Assembly: GCF_037975245.1 (NCBI RefSeq)
Contig: NC_092574.1
Location: forward strand, 23,067,713 to 23,131,712
Reading direction: 5' to 3'
Origin: Apostichopus japonicus
Lineage: Eukaryota > Echinodermata > Holothuroidea > Aspidochirotida > Stichopodidae
Length of the DNA stretch: 64,000 nt
The translations under genes and the position numbers were made by a program. The notes beneath the pieces were generated by a model. That model was not told the DNA's origin. It saw only the letters and a program-made list of their open reading frames with translations, and did no database searches. Shown here in pieces: positions 1 to 12,700 of this stretch; position 1 is the first letter of the stretch, and each line of letters starts with the position of its first letter.

Positions 1-2940
1 TTACAGTTTATATACGGTTTTTCAACACGATTTTTGGCTAACAAATCAAATCTGTAACTCAGTATCATTGGGGTCCCCATGGTAGCTGACGTCACCCTCT
101 ATCACCCCATACCAACAAACCTCGGGGGACGGTATCATTTATGGTGTTATTAACACCCAAACTCGACGAAAAGTATCATCTACAGTTTAAATGAGGTTTT
201 TCAACACGATTTTTGGCTAACAAATCAAATCTGTAACTCAGTATCATTGGGATCCCCATGGTAGCTGACGTCTCCCTCTATCACCCCATGCCATTAAACC
301 TCGGGGGACGGTATCATTTAAGGTGTTATTAACACCCAAACTCGACGCAAAGTCGCATTTACAGTTTATATACGGTTTTTCAACACGATTTTTGGCTAAC
401 AAATCAAATCTGTAACTCAGTATCATTGGGGTCCCCATGGTAGCTGACGTCACCCTCTATCACCCCATGCCATTAAACCTCGGGGGACGGTATCATTTAA
501 GGTGTTATTAACACCCAAACTCGACGCAAAGTCGCATTTACAGTTTAAATACGGTTTTTCAACACGATTTTTGGCTAACAAATCAAATCTGTAACTCAGT
601 ATCATTGGGGTCCCCATGGTAGCTGACGTCACCAGCTATCACCCCATGCCAACAAACCTCGGGGGACGGTATCATTTATGGTGTTATTAACACCCAAACT
701 CGACGCAAAGTCGCATTTACAGTTTATTTACGGTTTTTCAACACGATTTTTGGCTAACAAATCAAATCTGTAACTCAGTATCATTGGGGTCCCCATGGTA
801 GCTGACGTCGCCAGCTATCACCCCATACCAACAAACCTCGGGGGACGGTACCATTTATGGTGTTATTAACACCCAAACTCGACGCAAAGTCGCATTTACA
901 GTTTATATACGGTTTTTCAACACGATTTTTGGCTAACAAATCAAATCTGTAACTCAGTATCATTGGGGTCCCCATGGTAGCTGACGTCACCTTCTATCAC
1001 CCCATACAAACAAACCTCGGGGGACGGTATCATTTATGGTGTTATTAACACCCAAACTCGTCGCAAAGTCGCATTTACAGTTTATATACGGTTTTTCAAC
1101 ACGATTTTTGGCTAACAAATCAAATCTGTAACTCAGTATCATTGGGGTCCCCAAAGTATCTGACATCACCATCTATCACCCCATGCCATTAAACCTAGGG
1201 GGACGGTATCATTTATGGTGTTATTAACACCCAAACTCGACGCAAAGTCGCATTTACAGTTTAAATACGGTTTTTCAACACGATTTTTGGCTAACAAATC
1301 AAATCTGTAACTCAGTATCATTGGGGTCCCCAAAGTAGCTGACGTCACCAGCTATCACCCCATACCAACAAACCTCGGGGGACGGTATCATTTATGGTGT
1401 TATTAACACCCAAACTCGACGCAAAGTATCATCTACAGTTTATATACGGTTTTTCAACACGATTTTTGGCTAACAAATCAAATCTGTAACTCAGTATCAT
1501 TGGGGTCCCCATGGTAGCTGACGTCACCAGCTATCACCCCATACCAACAAACCTCGGGGGACGGTATCATTTATGGTGTTATTAACACCCAAACTCGACG
1601 AAAAGTATCATCTACAGTTTAAATGAGGTTTTTCAACACGATTTTTGGCTAACAAATCAAATCTGTAACTCAGTATCATTGGGATCCCCATGGTAGCTGA
1701 CGTCACCCTCTATCACCCCATGCCATCAAACCTCGGGGGACGGTATCATTTAAGGTGTTATTAACACCCAAACTCGACGCAAAGTCGCATTTACAGTTTA
1801 TATACGGTTTTTCAACACGATTTTTGGCTAACAAATCAAATCTGTAACTCAGTATCATTGGGGTCCCCATGGTAGCTGACGTCACCCTCTATCACCCCAT
1901 ACCAACAAACCTCGGGGGACGGTATCATTTATGGTGTTATTAACACCCAAACTCGACGAAAAGTATCATCTACAGTTTAAATGAGGTTTTTCAACACGAT
2001 TTTTGGCTAACAAATCAAATCTGTAACTCAGTATCATTGGGATCCCCATGGTAGCTGACGTCTCCCTCTATCACCCCATGCCATCAAACCTCGGGGGACG
2101 GTATCATTTAAGGTGTTATTAACACCCAAACTCGACGCAAAGTCGCATTTACAGTTTATATACGGTTTTTCAACACGATTTTTGGCTAACAAATCAAATC
2201 TGTAACTCAGTATCATTGGGGTCCCCATGGTAGCTGACGTCACCCTCTATCACCCCATGCCAACAAACCTCGGGGGACGGTATCATTTAGGGTGTTATTA
2301 ACACCCAAACTCGACGCAAAGTCGCATTTACAGTTTAAATACGGTTTTTCAACACGATTTTTGGCTAACAAATCAAATCTGTAACTCAGTATCATTGGGG
2401 TCCCCATGGTAGCTGACGTCACCAGCTATCACCCCATGCCAACAAACCTCGGGGGACGGTATCATTTATGGTGTTATTAACACCCAAACTCGACGCAAAG
2501 TCGCATTTACAGTTTATTTACGGTTTTTCAACACGATTTTTGGCTAACAAATCAAATCTGTAACTCAGTATCATTGGGGTCCCCATGGTAGCTGACGTCG
2601 CCAGCTATCACCCCATACCAACAAACCTCGGGGGACGGTACCATTTATGGTGTTATTAACACCCAAACTCGACGCAAAGTCGCATTTACAGTTTATATAC
2701 GGTTTTTCAACACGATTTTTGGCTAACAAATCAAATCTGTAACTCAGTATCATTGGGGTCCCCATGGTAGCTGATGTCACCTTCTATCACCCCATACAAA
2801 CAAACCTCGGGGGACGGTATCATTTATGGTGTTATTAACACCCAAACTCGTCGCAAAGTCGCATTTACAGTTTATATACGGTTTTTCAGCACGATTTTTG
2901 GCTAACAAATCAAATCTGTAACTCAGTATCATTGGGGTCC
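1..2940 (-). repeat. Higher-order repeat of 10 monomers (1790 bp) in left array
   Basis: Positions 1 to about 1150 reappear at 1791 to about 2940 with almost no difference, an offset of exactly 1790 bp (10 x 179). Diagnostic variants repeat at this offset: the GATCCCC variant at 250 and 2040, and the TCTCCCTC variant just after each. The match breaks near 1150/2940, where one copy reads CCAAAGTATC and the other CCATGGTAGC. This indicates a recent block duplication or unequal exchange. Confidence 0.85.
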
Positions 2941-4165
2941 CCATGGTAGCTGACGTCACCCTCTATCACCCCATACCAACAAACCTCGGGGGACGGTATC
3001 ATTTATGGTGTTATTAACACCCAAACTCGACGCAAAGTCGCATTTACAGTTTACATACGGTTTTTCAACACGATTTTTGGCTAACAAATCAAATCTGTAA
3101 CTCAGTATCATTGGGGTCCCCATGGTAGCTGTCGTCACCAGCTATCACCCCATACCATTAAACCTCGGGGGACGGTATCATTTATGGTGTTATTAACACC
3201 CAAACTCGACGCAAAGTCGCATTTACAGTTTACATACGGTTTTTCAACACGATTTTTGGCTAACAAATCAAATCTGTAACTCAGTATCATTGGAGTCCCC
3301 ATGGTAGCTGTCGTCACCAGCTATCACCCCATACCAACAAACCTCGGGGGACGGTATCATTTAAGGTGTTATTAAAACCCAAACTCGACGCAAAGTCTCA
3401 TTTACCGTTTATATACGTTTTTTCAACACGATTTTTGGCTAACAAATCAAATCTGTAACTCAGTATCATTGGGGTCCCCATGGTAGCTGACGTCACCCTC
3501 TATCACCCCATACCAACAAACCTCGGGGGACGGTATCATTTATGGTGTTATTAACACCCAAACTCGACGCAAAGTCGCATTTACAGTTTATATACGGTTT
3601 TTCAACACGATTTTTGGCTAACAAATCAAATCTGTAACTCAGTATCATTGGGGTCCCCATGGTAGCTGACGTCACCAGCTATCACCCCATACCAACAAAC
3701 CTCGGGGGACGGTATCATTTATGGTGTTATTAACACCCAAACTCGACGCAAAGTCGCATTTACAGTTTATATACGGTTTTTCAACACGATTTTTGGCTAA
3801 CAAATCAAATCTGTAACTCAGTATCATTGGGGTCCCCATGGTAGCTGACGTCACCAGCTATCACCCCATACCAACAAACCTCGTGGGACGGTATCATTTA
3901 TGGTGTTATTAACACCCAAACTCGACGCAAAGTCGCATTTACAGTTTATATACGGTTTTTCAACACGATTTTTGACTAACAAATCAAATCTGTAACTCAG
4001 TATCATTGGGGTCCCCAAAGGAGCTAACGTTACCCTCTATTACCCCATGCCAACAAAAATCGGGGGACGGTATCATTTAGGGTGTTAACACCCAATCTCG
4101 AGGCAGAGTCTCATCTACCGTTAATATACGGTTTTTCAACACAGTTTTTGGCTTACAAATCAATC
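1..4165 (-). repeat. Left satellite array, ~179-bp monomer, minus orientation
   Basis: About 23 tandem copies of a ~179-bp monomer; the array is cut by the window start. In monomer sense (minus strand) each unit has TGACGTCA, then GGGGACCCC, then TATATAAA, then the dyad GGGTGTTAATAACACCC. Monomers differ by a few substitutions. The inner-edge unit (about 4020-4165) is clearly diverged, as satellite edges often are. Open frames of 60-69 codons recur once per unit, but they begin at GTG, and 179 is not a multiple of three, so I do not treat them as genes. The same monomer forms the plus-strand array at 9741-15930. Confidence 0.97.
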
Positions 4166-7100
4166 TTACTTTTGGAATTTGTCATTAAAATTAAAACCTG
4201 CCGGGTTCTCGCACGCTTTTTTGTCAAACCGGGTGGTCTCAAGTGCCGATGATCAATTCGGATGCCAAAGGTATCCGCGCGATCGCGTAGCGTAGCGATC
4301 GCACTCTCGGCGTGTGGTCAAGGGGCAAAGTTCGTTGTGTGGGTCCAAGGGGCTAATCCCCCGGAAGCTCCGCGATTTCGTCTTTTCTAAGTAAGCAAAC
4401 TGCTTGAAATTGACTTTTTCGAGCTATGATTTATAAATGCTCAAATATTTTTCAATAACTTAGAGTTATACATGACTGCCGAATAATAAAGACAAAATAA
4501 ACTGGTCTTGGTGATTCTTCCAGCAGCCAAGCCACTTGAAATTCGCGCTACTTTACAAAGCTATGATTTCTTAAATTTTCAAATGTATGGCAATAACCTG
4601 GACATTGCTGTTAGTTATACTCTACAGTATAAAGAAAAATAGTCAGCTGACCATTGACTAGAGTCAACTTTACATAAACTGTTACATAAACTGAATGACT
4701 ATTTTTTTTTTTTTTTGTGTCACGGTGATTCAGTTGTGACTTCATTTTTTTCCTGCCCTGGTTTAGGTTATGTTTGATGTTTAAATACAAACATTCTGGC
4801 ATCTCTCAGTACCCAGAAAACACAAACTTCGTTCGCAACCTTTTGCTGTGTAAAAGCAGGGATCGTTTGTGTCGCGATATCACTATACTGAAGCGCTTAC
4901 GTGATACCTGGAATGTGTTATTTGCCGTGGTTGCAGTTGGGATTAGGAAGAGTGAACTGAAAAGTGTGAATATTTAGTCGATGGTTTTATTCACATTAAA
5001 AATGTCAAAATGTTTCAGTAGTACTTGCTAACGTTGATTATTTATAACAGCTATAAAACCAGGCACCCAACTTTCAAACAGCTAGGGCGCACAACTTTCG
5101 AACCGATCGGCGAGAGCCAAAATCAAATTCAAACCTGGAGCCCCGCCCGGTTAAATCGGACTGGCGAGAACCCTGGCGTTATTACCTGGTTAATACATAT
5201 TCAAAATTCATGAAGGGCAACTTCAGAACATGGAACAAGAGTGATCATCACAACCTGGGATAAATAACCTTATCATGCATGGATACAAATGTACTAATTG
5301 AATTAGTGCTCCTGCTTTTGTATTTTTGATGGTGAGTGTATCTTATCAGATCTGTATTCAGCAGTTGTTAGATTTGTGCTAGAGAAACATTATCATTGGT
5401 TGAGTGCACTTTAAAGGGAACACGCAAACACCCTTTGTTCATTATATGAAGTTAGTAATTTATAAAATACAAGTTAATCCCTTCATATCCAATATATGTC
5501 TTCTGAAACATCATGAAGGTACTTTTGTTGGAACATAAATGGAGATTGAAGAATTTAGCCGACGATAGAAAACAAGATTTAGGTAACTGCATGGCTGTCG
5601 ATTATGCCCTTTAAAGGAGTTGGTTAACGATATAGTGCGGATTAAACCGATAGTGACTGAAACAAAAGACTTGAGGTTCAATCGGTTGTTGATTACACCA
5701 TGGAGGTTTTTACCTCCATGATTACACAGACTTGTGTAGGTACGTTTTGTTGACCTGGATTCAGGTCACTCTAAAATGCTAAATGATACACCAATAGTTA
5801 AATTAAAAGTGGAAAGAGCTATTTTCAATTTTCATTCCAGTGAAGTTAGTGCATGTGTACACATCAATGAAAGATGACCAAACTTGATCATAGTGTCCTT
5901 GAGTAGTGGGTCATATAGGTGTTTAGTAAGTTTTGCCAAAGGTTATACAGAGGTCATCTGGGTTCATTGTGTGAACACACTCAAAATGCTTCTCCTATAT
6001 GGGTGATCACCATGCTGGGTCATAGTGTTCACTTAATATGGAGACATAATTATGGTGTGTTCAAAATATGGATGTCAAAGATCATCTACTTATCTTTTGG
6101 AGTTAGTTGTATGTAACTATCAAAGGTTCTTCTCGTGCAGTTTGCATTGGATTATGAAGAATATTGGTCATAGTGTTACTTGCACAGTAGTCTATATAGG
6201 GGTAAGAATTTGGGGCCAACGGTCATCCGGGGCCCAAATTTGCGATGTTATGTAAAACACTGTGCTTTTCTTCAGCAATAAAAGTGTGTTTTTTTTTTTT
6301 TTTTAAGAAATATGACTAAATTTTTCAATAAACTTTCAATTTTTTATAGTTCAAGAAGGTAATCCATAATTAGTATACCCTGTAATTTGTTTAAGAAGTC
6401 ATGGTCTTTTCTCTTCTACGCTAGGCACAGTGATAAGTTAGATATTAATTTCATTGCTTGTCGTTTGTTGAATGTCTATTAAAGAATTAGGTTCTTACCA
6501 GCTTACTGCTGAATGCCGGAAGATCTATGAAGGTTCATGTGGAGTTTGCCTTCGTTTGTTTGTTGTGTGTATGTGTAAGATAACTAAAAAATTCAATGCA
6601 ACTTAAAACTTCATGAAATGTACGTATATAACTTAGAAAAGATATCAGCCCAGCTGCTTTTCACGTAGTTTTGGCCGTTATGCGTTTGATTGCAAAAACT
6701 GGTACACAATCAAATCATCATCTTAACATTGTTGAAAATATGAAAATATCTCAACTACTTATACAGTAAGTAAACCTTGATTGAAAGCCATACTTGATAT
6801 ATACATTCCCCTTATTATATACAAGAAACATATTGTATATGTGTTGTCAATGTAAAATGCCAGATATCGAATCAACATATTAGGTCAATTTATGTATTTC
6901 GAATCATGAGCCGTTTATTCTTTTAATTCACTTTAACCAGTCATTTATAAAATAAGTTTTTTCGGCACATTTTGAACAAGGAGGTCAGATACGTTATATC
7001 CTGTGATGGAATTGATGCTTTAACGCAAACGTATTTGAAAGAAATAACCAAACACCATGAATTTGATCATCGTGTTTGCAACTCGGTGGTCCAACGTCTT

Positions 7101-7378
7101 AAAACAATTCACATGCTTATATGCAATTAGGTTGATTGAAGACAATTTGAGAAAAATGCCATGAGAACATTTATCGCTAACCAATTTATATGATATGTTT
7201 TGTCTAAACCAAATTTACAATTGGATCATTGTCATTAGACTACCCATCACATGTTATCTCAAATTGGTTGGATGGATCCCATTTTAGGAAAAATCGGGCC
7301 TGAACTTTCACAATTAACTTATACTGTCGACAAGATTTTGTTATGTCAAATAAATCCATCTTTAGTTCACGTCGATTA
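4166..7378. other. Core between inverted arrays, left part, no recognised gene
   Basis: AT-rich unique-looking sequence. The first 250 bp (about 4190-4390) is noticeably more GC-rich, with CCGGG and GCGATCGC motifs. Around 5860-6260 there are loosely similar phrases built on GGTCATAGTGTTCAC and AAAGGTCATC, which look like an old degenerate tandem repeat. A T tract lies near 6290-6304. The open frames here are short and resemble nothing I know. Confidence 0.5.
4279..4302. repeat. GCGATCGC dyad with 8-bp spacer
   Basis: Two copies of the octamer GCGATCGC (4279-4286 and 4295-4302) surround GTAGCGTA. The octamer is its own reverse complement, so the pair can form a hairpin. It lies about 115 bp inside the inner edge of the left array, in the GC-richer part of the core. 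No function is assigned. Confidence 0.7.
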
Positions 7379-9350
7379 ATTCCTTTGGTATTTAAAGATG
7401 AACGATAGTGATTTTTCAGCATCGACGAAAAAATACGATTTTATTCAAGAGTATTCTAGTTGGTTTCCATTTTACACATGTGAAAATTCAAGTCAATCCG
7501 ATGTTGGGAAAGGCTTAAAAAAAAATCCTAACCTCGTTGATTATAAAAAAAAATTGGGCTTTTCGCGAAAAGCGATATGATGATCACGTGATCTACAGTG
7601 ACATGTGACGTCATTATGATGATAACAAAGTGAGCTCGGCGTAGTGTACTGCAGCAGTGTGCACTTGTAAGTTTAGTCGCAACCTACTCTATATTGGACT
7701 CGACAAACAACCTAAACCACTAGCAAAATGCCAAGAAATTGCGTTGTAGGGGGATGCAACAGAACGAATGTGGACTCTACAATAAGTGTTTTTAATTTCC
7801 CGGATATGTTGGAGGCCATGTTTGGCGCAATAGGCCTACCTCAATGTGCGTCAATGAATCAACGAATTTTAAGGCCGACTTTGAAACTCATGCGATAAAG
7901 TCAGCACTAACGCTGTGATAAATATGGGCCTAAGCCGGAAATGGGACAATAGCCCCTCATCGATTTTTTAACTTAAACGTAAACGTAACATTGAAAGGGA
8001 AGAGAGGAGATTTGATACACTGCGTGAGACATTTAACGGTCTAATTTTAATAAAGTGTTATTGTTCCTGCTTTTTCTTGTCGTTTTAGTGAAGCCGACTG
8101 CCCCAATGTAAATTACGGAATAATCGGTCATAGAGCCATCTCGGGCCCAATTGAAATTTGCGTGTGGCAAGGTCACTAAAGTAAAAAAGGTTTGAAAGAT
8201 TGATGCTTTTATGCCGCATTATTTATGTATATCCCGATAAATGCAACAGTAAGTGTTGGAACTGGCAGACATGTCAGACGTGAACAACCTAATGACTATG
8301 TGAGGAGAGAATCCACGTGCAAATTTCAATTGGGGCATGGACGTCGCTTAGTAGGCAGAGTTATTTTGGGCAGAGATGTGTTCATACCCTCCAAACCACT
8401 TTAAATGTAATACGAATAGGAAATGTGTGTATGCTCGAGCGAAACAAAACATCGTGTAAGTATTACTTACGGTAGCGCACACTGTCACTTATGTTTGCAC
8501 AGTGTGAAAGTACCGTTTGCGGACCTACGTGAAGTTGGGCTAGAATGCGATTCCTCCTGAAGCTCAAACCACCAGGCATGCATGTGAATAAACGCAATAG
8601 GCATTGCATGTAGTAAGAAAATTGTTCGAGCTAGACTAACTGCTCGATTGAGTTCAAATGCGGTTGTATTTCAAGCTCAATGAAACCTTTCTGTTGGATT
8701 TAATGACGCACGGAACAAGGAACGTTTATGTTTTACAGTAGGCCTAGTGCATACAAGCGAATCTGCTTTGTTTAGAACTTTGGATTTTCTTTCGGATGTT
8801 ATACTAATCTACGCTTGAGACTATCATCACTATTGTTATTGTGCCAGTTTGACTGGTGAGCACATTCATACATCACTCTGTATAAAACCCGCCAAAAACG
8901 TGATCTTGAGATTTACGTTACTTTGGGTCAGCTTGCGAGTTACCTCTTCAGATATTGGGAAATCAAAAACACTTGGTGAAGAAATCAAGAAACACCATGA
9001 TATTCATTATCTATTTATGTCTTGAACATTACGCCGGAAAATTACATTAAAGTAACAGTTATGCTGACACGAAATGCACGCACAGCTCCGTACTGAACAG
9101 TGCACAACAGAAAAGATCATCACAGTGACGTCATTCACTGACCTGAGGGCTGTTCAAGGTCGTTGCAGTGTTTGCAAATTCCTAAATTACGGAGACGAAA
9201 AAACGATGTTTTAATTCCCTTTTTTTATAACTTTCCGGTGTGCTAAATGGAAAATTAAAAAGAAATGTTGCTTGGTAACATATAAACTACATTATATATG
9301 AAAATGAGAGATTTTTTTTTCTGTCACTATCGTTCTACTTTAAAAGGAAT
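7379..9350. mobile_element. Candidate DNA transposon with short terminal inverted repeats
   Basis: The left end has ATTCCTTT, then TTTAAAG, then GAACGATAGTGA (7379-7411). The right end carries the reverse complement of the same three blocks (9324-9350); the 12-mer GAACGATAGTGA matches exactly (7400-7411 and 9324-9335). Each end has a CRE palindrome about 200 bp inside (near 7606 and 9128) within a similar GTGACGTCATT context, and both subterminal regions share GACGAAAAAA followed by ACGAT. I found no clear target-site duplication. A THAP-like fragment lies inside at 7728. THAP domains are known in P-element and Kolobok transposases, so a decayed relative of either is possible. No transposase core was seen. 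Confidence 0.45.
7728..7898 (+). pseudogene. THAP-like zinc-finger N-terminus, probably decayed
   Basis: A 56-codon frame starts MPRNCVVGGCNRTNVD and reaches FNFP at residues 22-25. This is the usual opening of a THAP domain: an N-terminal MP, a C-x4-C pair, then a basic/aromatic stretch ending in FP. The expected C-terminal half (a W, then a CSxHF-like site) is not in this frame. A second frame near 7850-7885 reads NFKADFE, resembling the HFxxxDFE end with His replaced, so the domain looks frame-broken. An intron or non-coding decay would also explain this. Just upstream (about 7606) is a TGACGTCA site. THAP proteins bind DNA and occur in cellular regulators and transposases; which type this was cannot be told. 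Confidence 0.42.
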
Positions 9351-9740
9351 ACAACATCGCTAAGCCTTCTTTTCACCATTGCGGTTGCATATCGATAAAC
9401 TTCTACACACATACTGAATGGAATTTGGAGACATATTAACTATATTTTGACTAACTCTCGGAATACGGTGTAATTTGACTGTACACTGACACCACAATCT
9501 ATTCCGATTTGGTCCGGCTATACAGATCGGGGAATTTTCTTGTTATTTCATTTCAACGATACTATATGAGTACGGTCATTTTATTTTTACTTATGTATCT
9601 TTGTATATAATATTCCGTATTCCATAAAGAAATCATATAGCTTTCCTCATAGCTTCATTTTACTTTACGGCGTTCTCAATTAATTTCTCTTCTTTCTTTA
9701 ATGTGAGACACGTTCTCTCTACAATGAGAATATAAATCGT
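9351..9740. other. Core, right edge, no recognised gene
   Basis: AT-rich sequence between the candidate transposon and the right satellite array. It shows no similarity to the left edge of the core in either orientation, so the inverted symmetry of the region is confined to the satellite arrays. Confidence 0.5.
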
Positions 9741-12700
9741 ATAGCTTGCGTCGAGTTTAGGCGTTAAGAACACCCTAAATAATACCGTCCCCCGAGGTTT
9801 GTTGGTATGGGGTGATAGAGGGTGACGTCAGCTACTTTGGGGACCCCAATGATACTGAGTTACAGAATTGATTTGTTAGCCAAAAGTCGTGTTGAAAAAC
9901 CCCATTTAAACTGTAGATGATACTTTGCGTTGAGTTTGGGTGTTAATAACACCCTAAATGATACCGTCCCCCGAGGTTTGTTGGTATGGGGTGATAGAGG
10001 GTGACGTCAGCTACCATGGGGACTACAATGATACTGAGTTACAGATTTGATTTGTTAGCCAAAAATCGTGTTGAAAAACCGTATATAAACTGTAGATGAT
10101 ACTTTGCGTCGAGTTTGGGTGTTAATAACACCCTAAATGATACCGTCCCCCGAGGTTTGTTGGTATGGGGTGATAGCTGGTGACGTCAGCTACCATGGGG
10201 ATCCCAATGATACTGAGTTACAGATTTGATTTGTTAGCCAAAAATCATGTTGAAAAACCGTATATAAACTGTAGATGATACTTTTCGTCGAGTTTGGGTG
10301 TTAATAACACCATAAATGATACCGTCCCCCGAGGTTTGTTGGTATGGGGTGATAGCTGGTGACGTCAGCTACCATGGGGACCCCAATGATACTGAGTTAC
10401 AGATTTGATTTGTTAGCCAAAACTCGTGTTGAAAAACCGTATATAAACTGTAAATGCGACTTTGCGTCGAGTTTGGGTGTTAATAACACCCTAAATGATA
10501 CCGTCCCCCGAGGTTTGTTGGTATGGGGTGATAGCTGGTGACGTCAGCTACCATGGGGATCCCAATGATACTGAGTTACAGATTTGATTTGTTAGCCAAA
10601 AATCGTGTTGAAAAACCGTATATAAACTGTAAATGCGACTTTTCGTCGAGTTTGGGTGTTCATAACACTTTAAATGATACCATCCCCCGAGGTTTGTTGG
10701 TATGGGGTGATAGCTGGTGACGTCAGCTACCATGGGGACCCCAATGATACTGAGTTACAGATTTGATTTGTTAGCCAAAAATCATGTTGAAAAACCGTAT
10801 ATAAACTGTACATGATACTTTGCGTTGAGTTTCGGTGTTAATAACACCTTAAATGATACCGTGCCCCGAGGTTTGTTGGTATGGGGTGATAGCTGGTGAC
10901 GTCAGCTACCATGGGGACCCCAATGATACTGAGTTACAGATTTGATTTGTTAGCCAAAAATCATGTTGAAAAACCGAATATAAACTGTAGATGATACTTT
11001 TCGTCGAGTTTGGGTGTTAATAACACCATAAATGATACCGTCCCCCGAGGTTTGTTGGTATGGGGTGATAGCTGGTGACGTCAGCTACCATGGGGACCCC
11101 AGTGATACTGAGTTACAGATTTGATTTGTTAGCCAAAAATCATGTTGAAAATCCGTATATAAACTGTAGATGATACTTTTCGTCGAGTTTGGGTGTTAAT
11201 AACACCCTAAATGATACCGTCCCCCGAGGTTTGTTGGTATGGGGTGATAGCTGGTGACGTCAGCTACTTTGGGGACCCCAATGATACTGAGTTACAGATT
11301 TGATTTGTTAGCCAAAAATCGTGTTGAAAAACCGTATATAAACTGTAAATGAGACTTTGCGTCGAGTTTGGGTGTAAATAACACCATAAATGATATGATA
11401 CCGTCCCAAGAGGATTGTTGGTATGGGGTGATAGCTGGTGACGTCAGCTACCATGGGGACCCCAATGATACTGAGTTACAGATTTGATTTGTTAGCCAAA
11501 AGTCGTGTTGAAAAACCGTATATAAACTGTAAATGCGACTTTGCGTCGAGTTTGGGTGTTAATAACACCCTAAATGATACCGTCACCCGAGGTTTGTTGG
11601 TATGGGGTGATAGCTGGTGACGTCAGCTACCATGGGGACCCCAATGATACTGAGTTACAGATTTGATTTGTTAGCCAAAAATCGTGTTGAAAAACCGTAT
11701 ATAAACTGTAAATGAGACTTTGCGTCGAGTTTGGGTGTTAATAACACCTTAAATGATACCGTCCCCCGAGGTTTGTTGGTATGGGGTGATAGCTGCTGAG
11801 GTCAGCTACCATGGGGACCCCAATGATACTGAGTTACAGATTTGATTTGTTAGCCAAAAATCATGTTGAAGAACCGTATATAAACTGTAATTGAGACTTT
11901 GAGTCGAGTTTCGGTGTTAATAACACCTTCAATGATACCGTCCCCCGAGATTTGTTGGTATGGGGTGATAGCTAGTGACGTCAGCTACCATGGGGACCCC
12001 AATGATACTGAGTTACAGATTTGATTTGTTAGCCAAAAATCATGTTGAAAAACCGTATATAAACTGTAGATGATACTTTTCGTCGAGTTTGGGTGTTAAT
12101 AACACCATAAATGATACCGTCCCCCGAGGTTTGTTGGTATGGGGTGATAGCTGGTGACGTCAGCTACCATGGGGACCCCAATGATACTGAGTTACAGATT
12201 TGATTTGTTAGCCAAAACTCGTGTTGAAAAACCGTATATAAACTGTAAATGCGACTTTGCGTCGAGTTTGGGTGTTAATAACACCCTAAATGATACCGTC
12301 CCCCGAGGTTTGTTGGTATGGGGTGATAGCTGGTGACGTCAGCTACCATGGGGACCCCAATGATACTGAGTTACAGATTTGATTTGTTAGCCAAAAATCA
12401 TGTTGAAAAACCGTATATAAACTGTAATTGAGACTTTGCGTCGAGTTTGGGTGTTAATAACACCCTAAATGATACCGTCCCCCGAGGTTTGTTGGTATGG
12501 GGTGATAGCTGGTGACGTCAGCTACCATGGGGACCCCAATGATACTGAGTTACAGATTTGATTTGTTAGCCAAAAATCGTGTTGAAAATCCGTATATAAA
12601 CTGTAGATGATACTTTTCGTCTAGTTTGGGTGTTAATAACACCCTAAATGATACCGTCCCCCGAGGTTTGTTGGTATGGGGTGATAGCTGGTGACGTCAG

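Noticed and set aside
244-3854. Repeated 60-69-codon minus-strand frames starting MTSATMGTPMILSYRF in the left array
   Set aside because: They start at GTG, their length simply reflects one satellite unit, and 179 bp is not a multiple of three. No domain is recognisable.
4166-9740. Core between arrays as one large inverted repeat
   Set aside because: The two edges of the core show no similarity in either orientation; only the internal 7379-9350 ends match each other.
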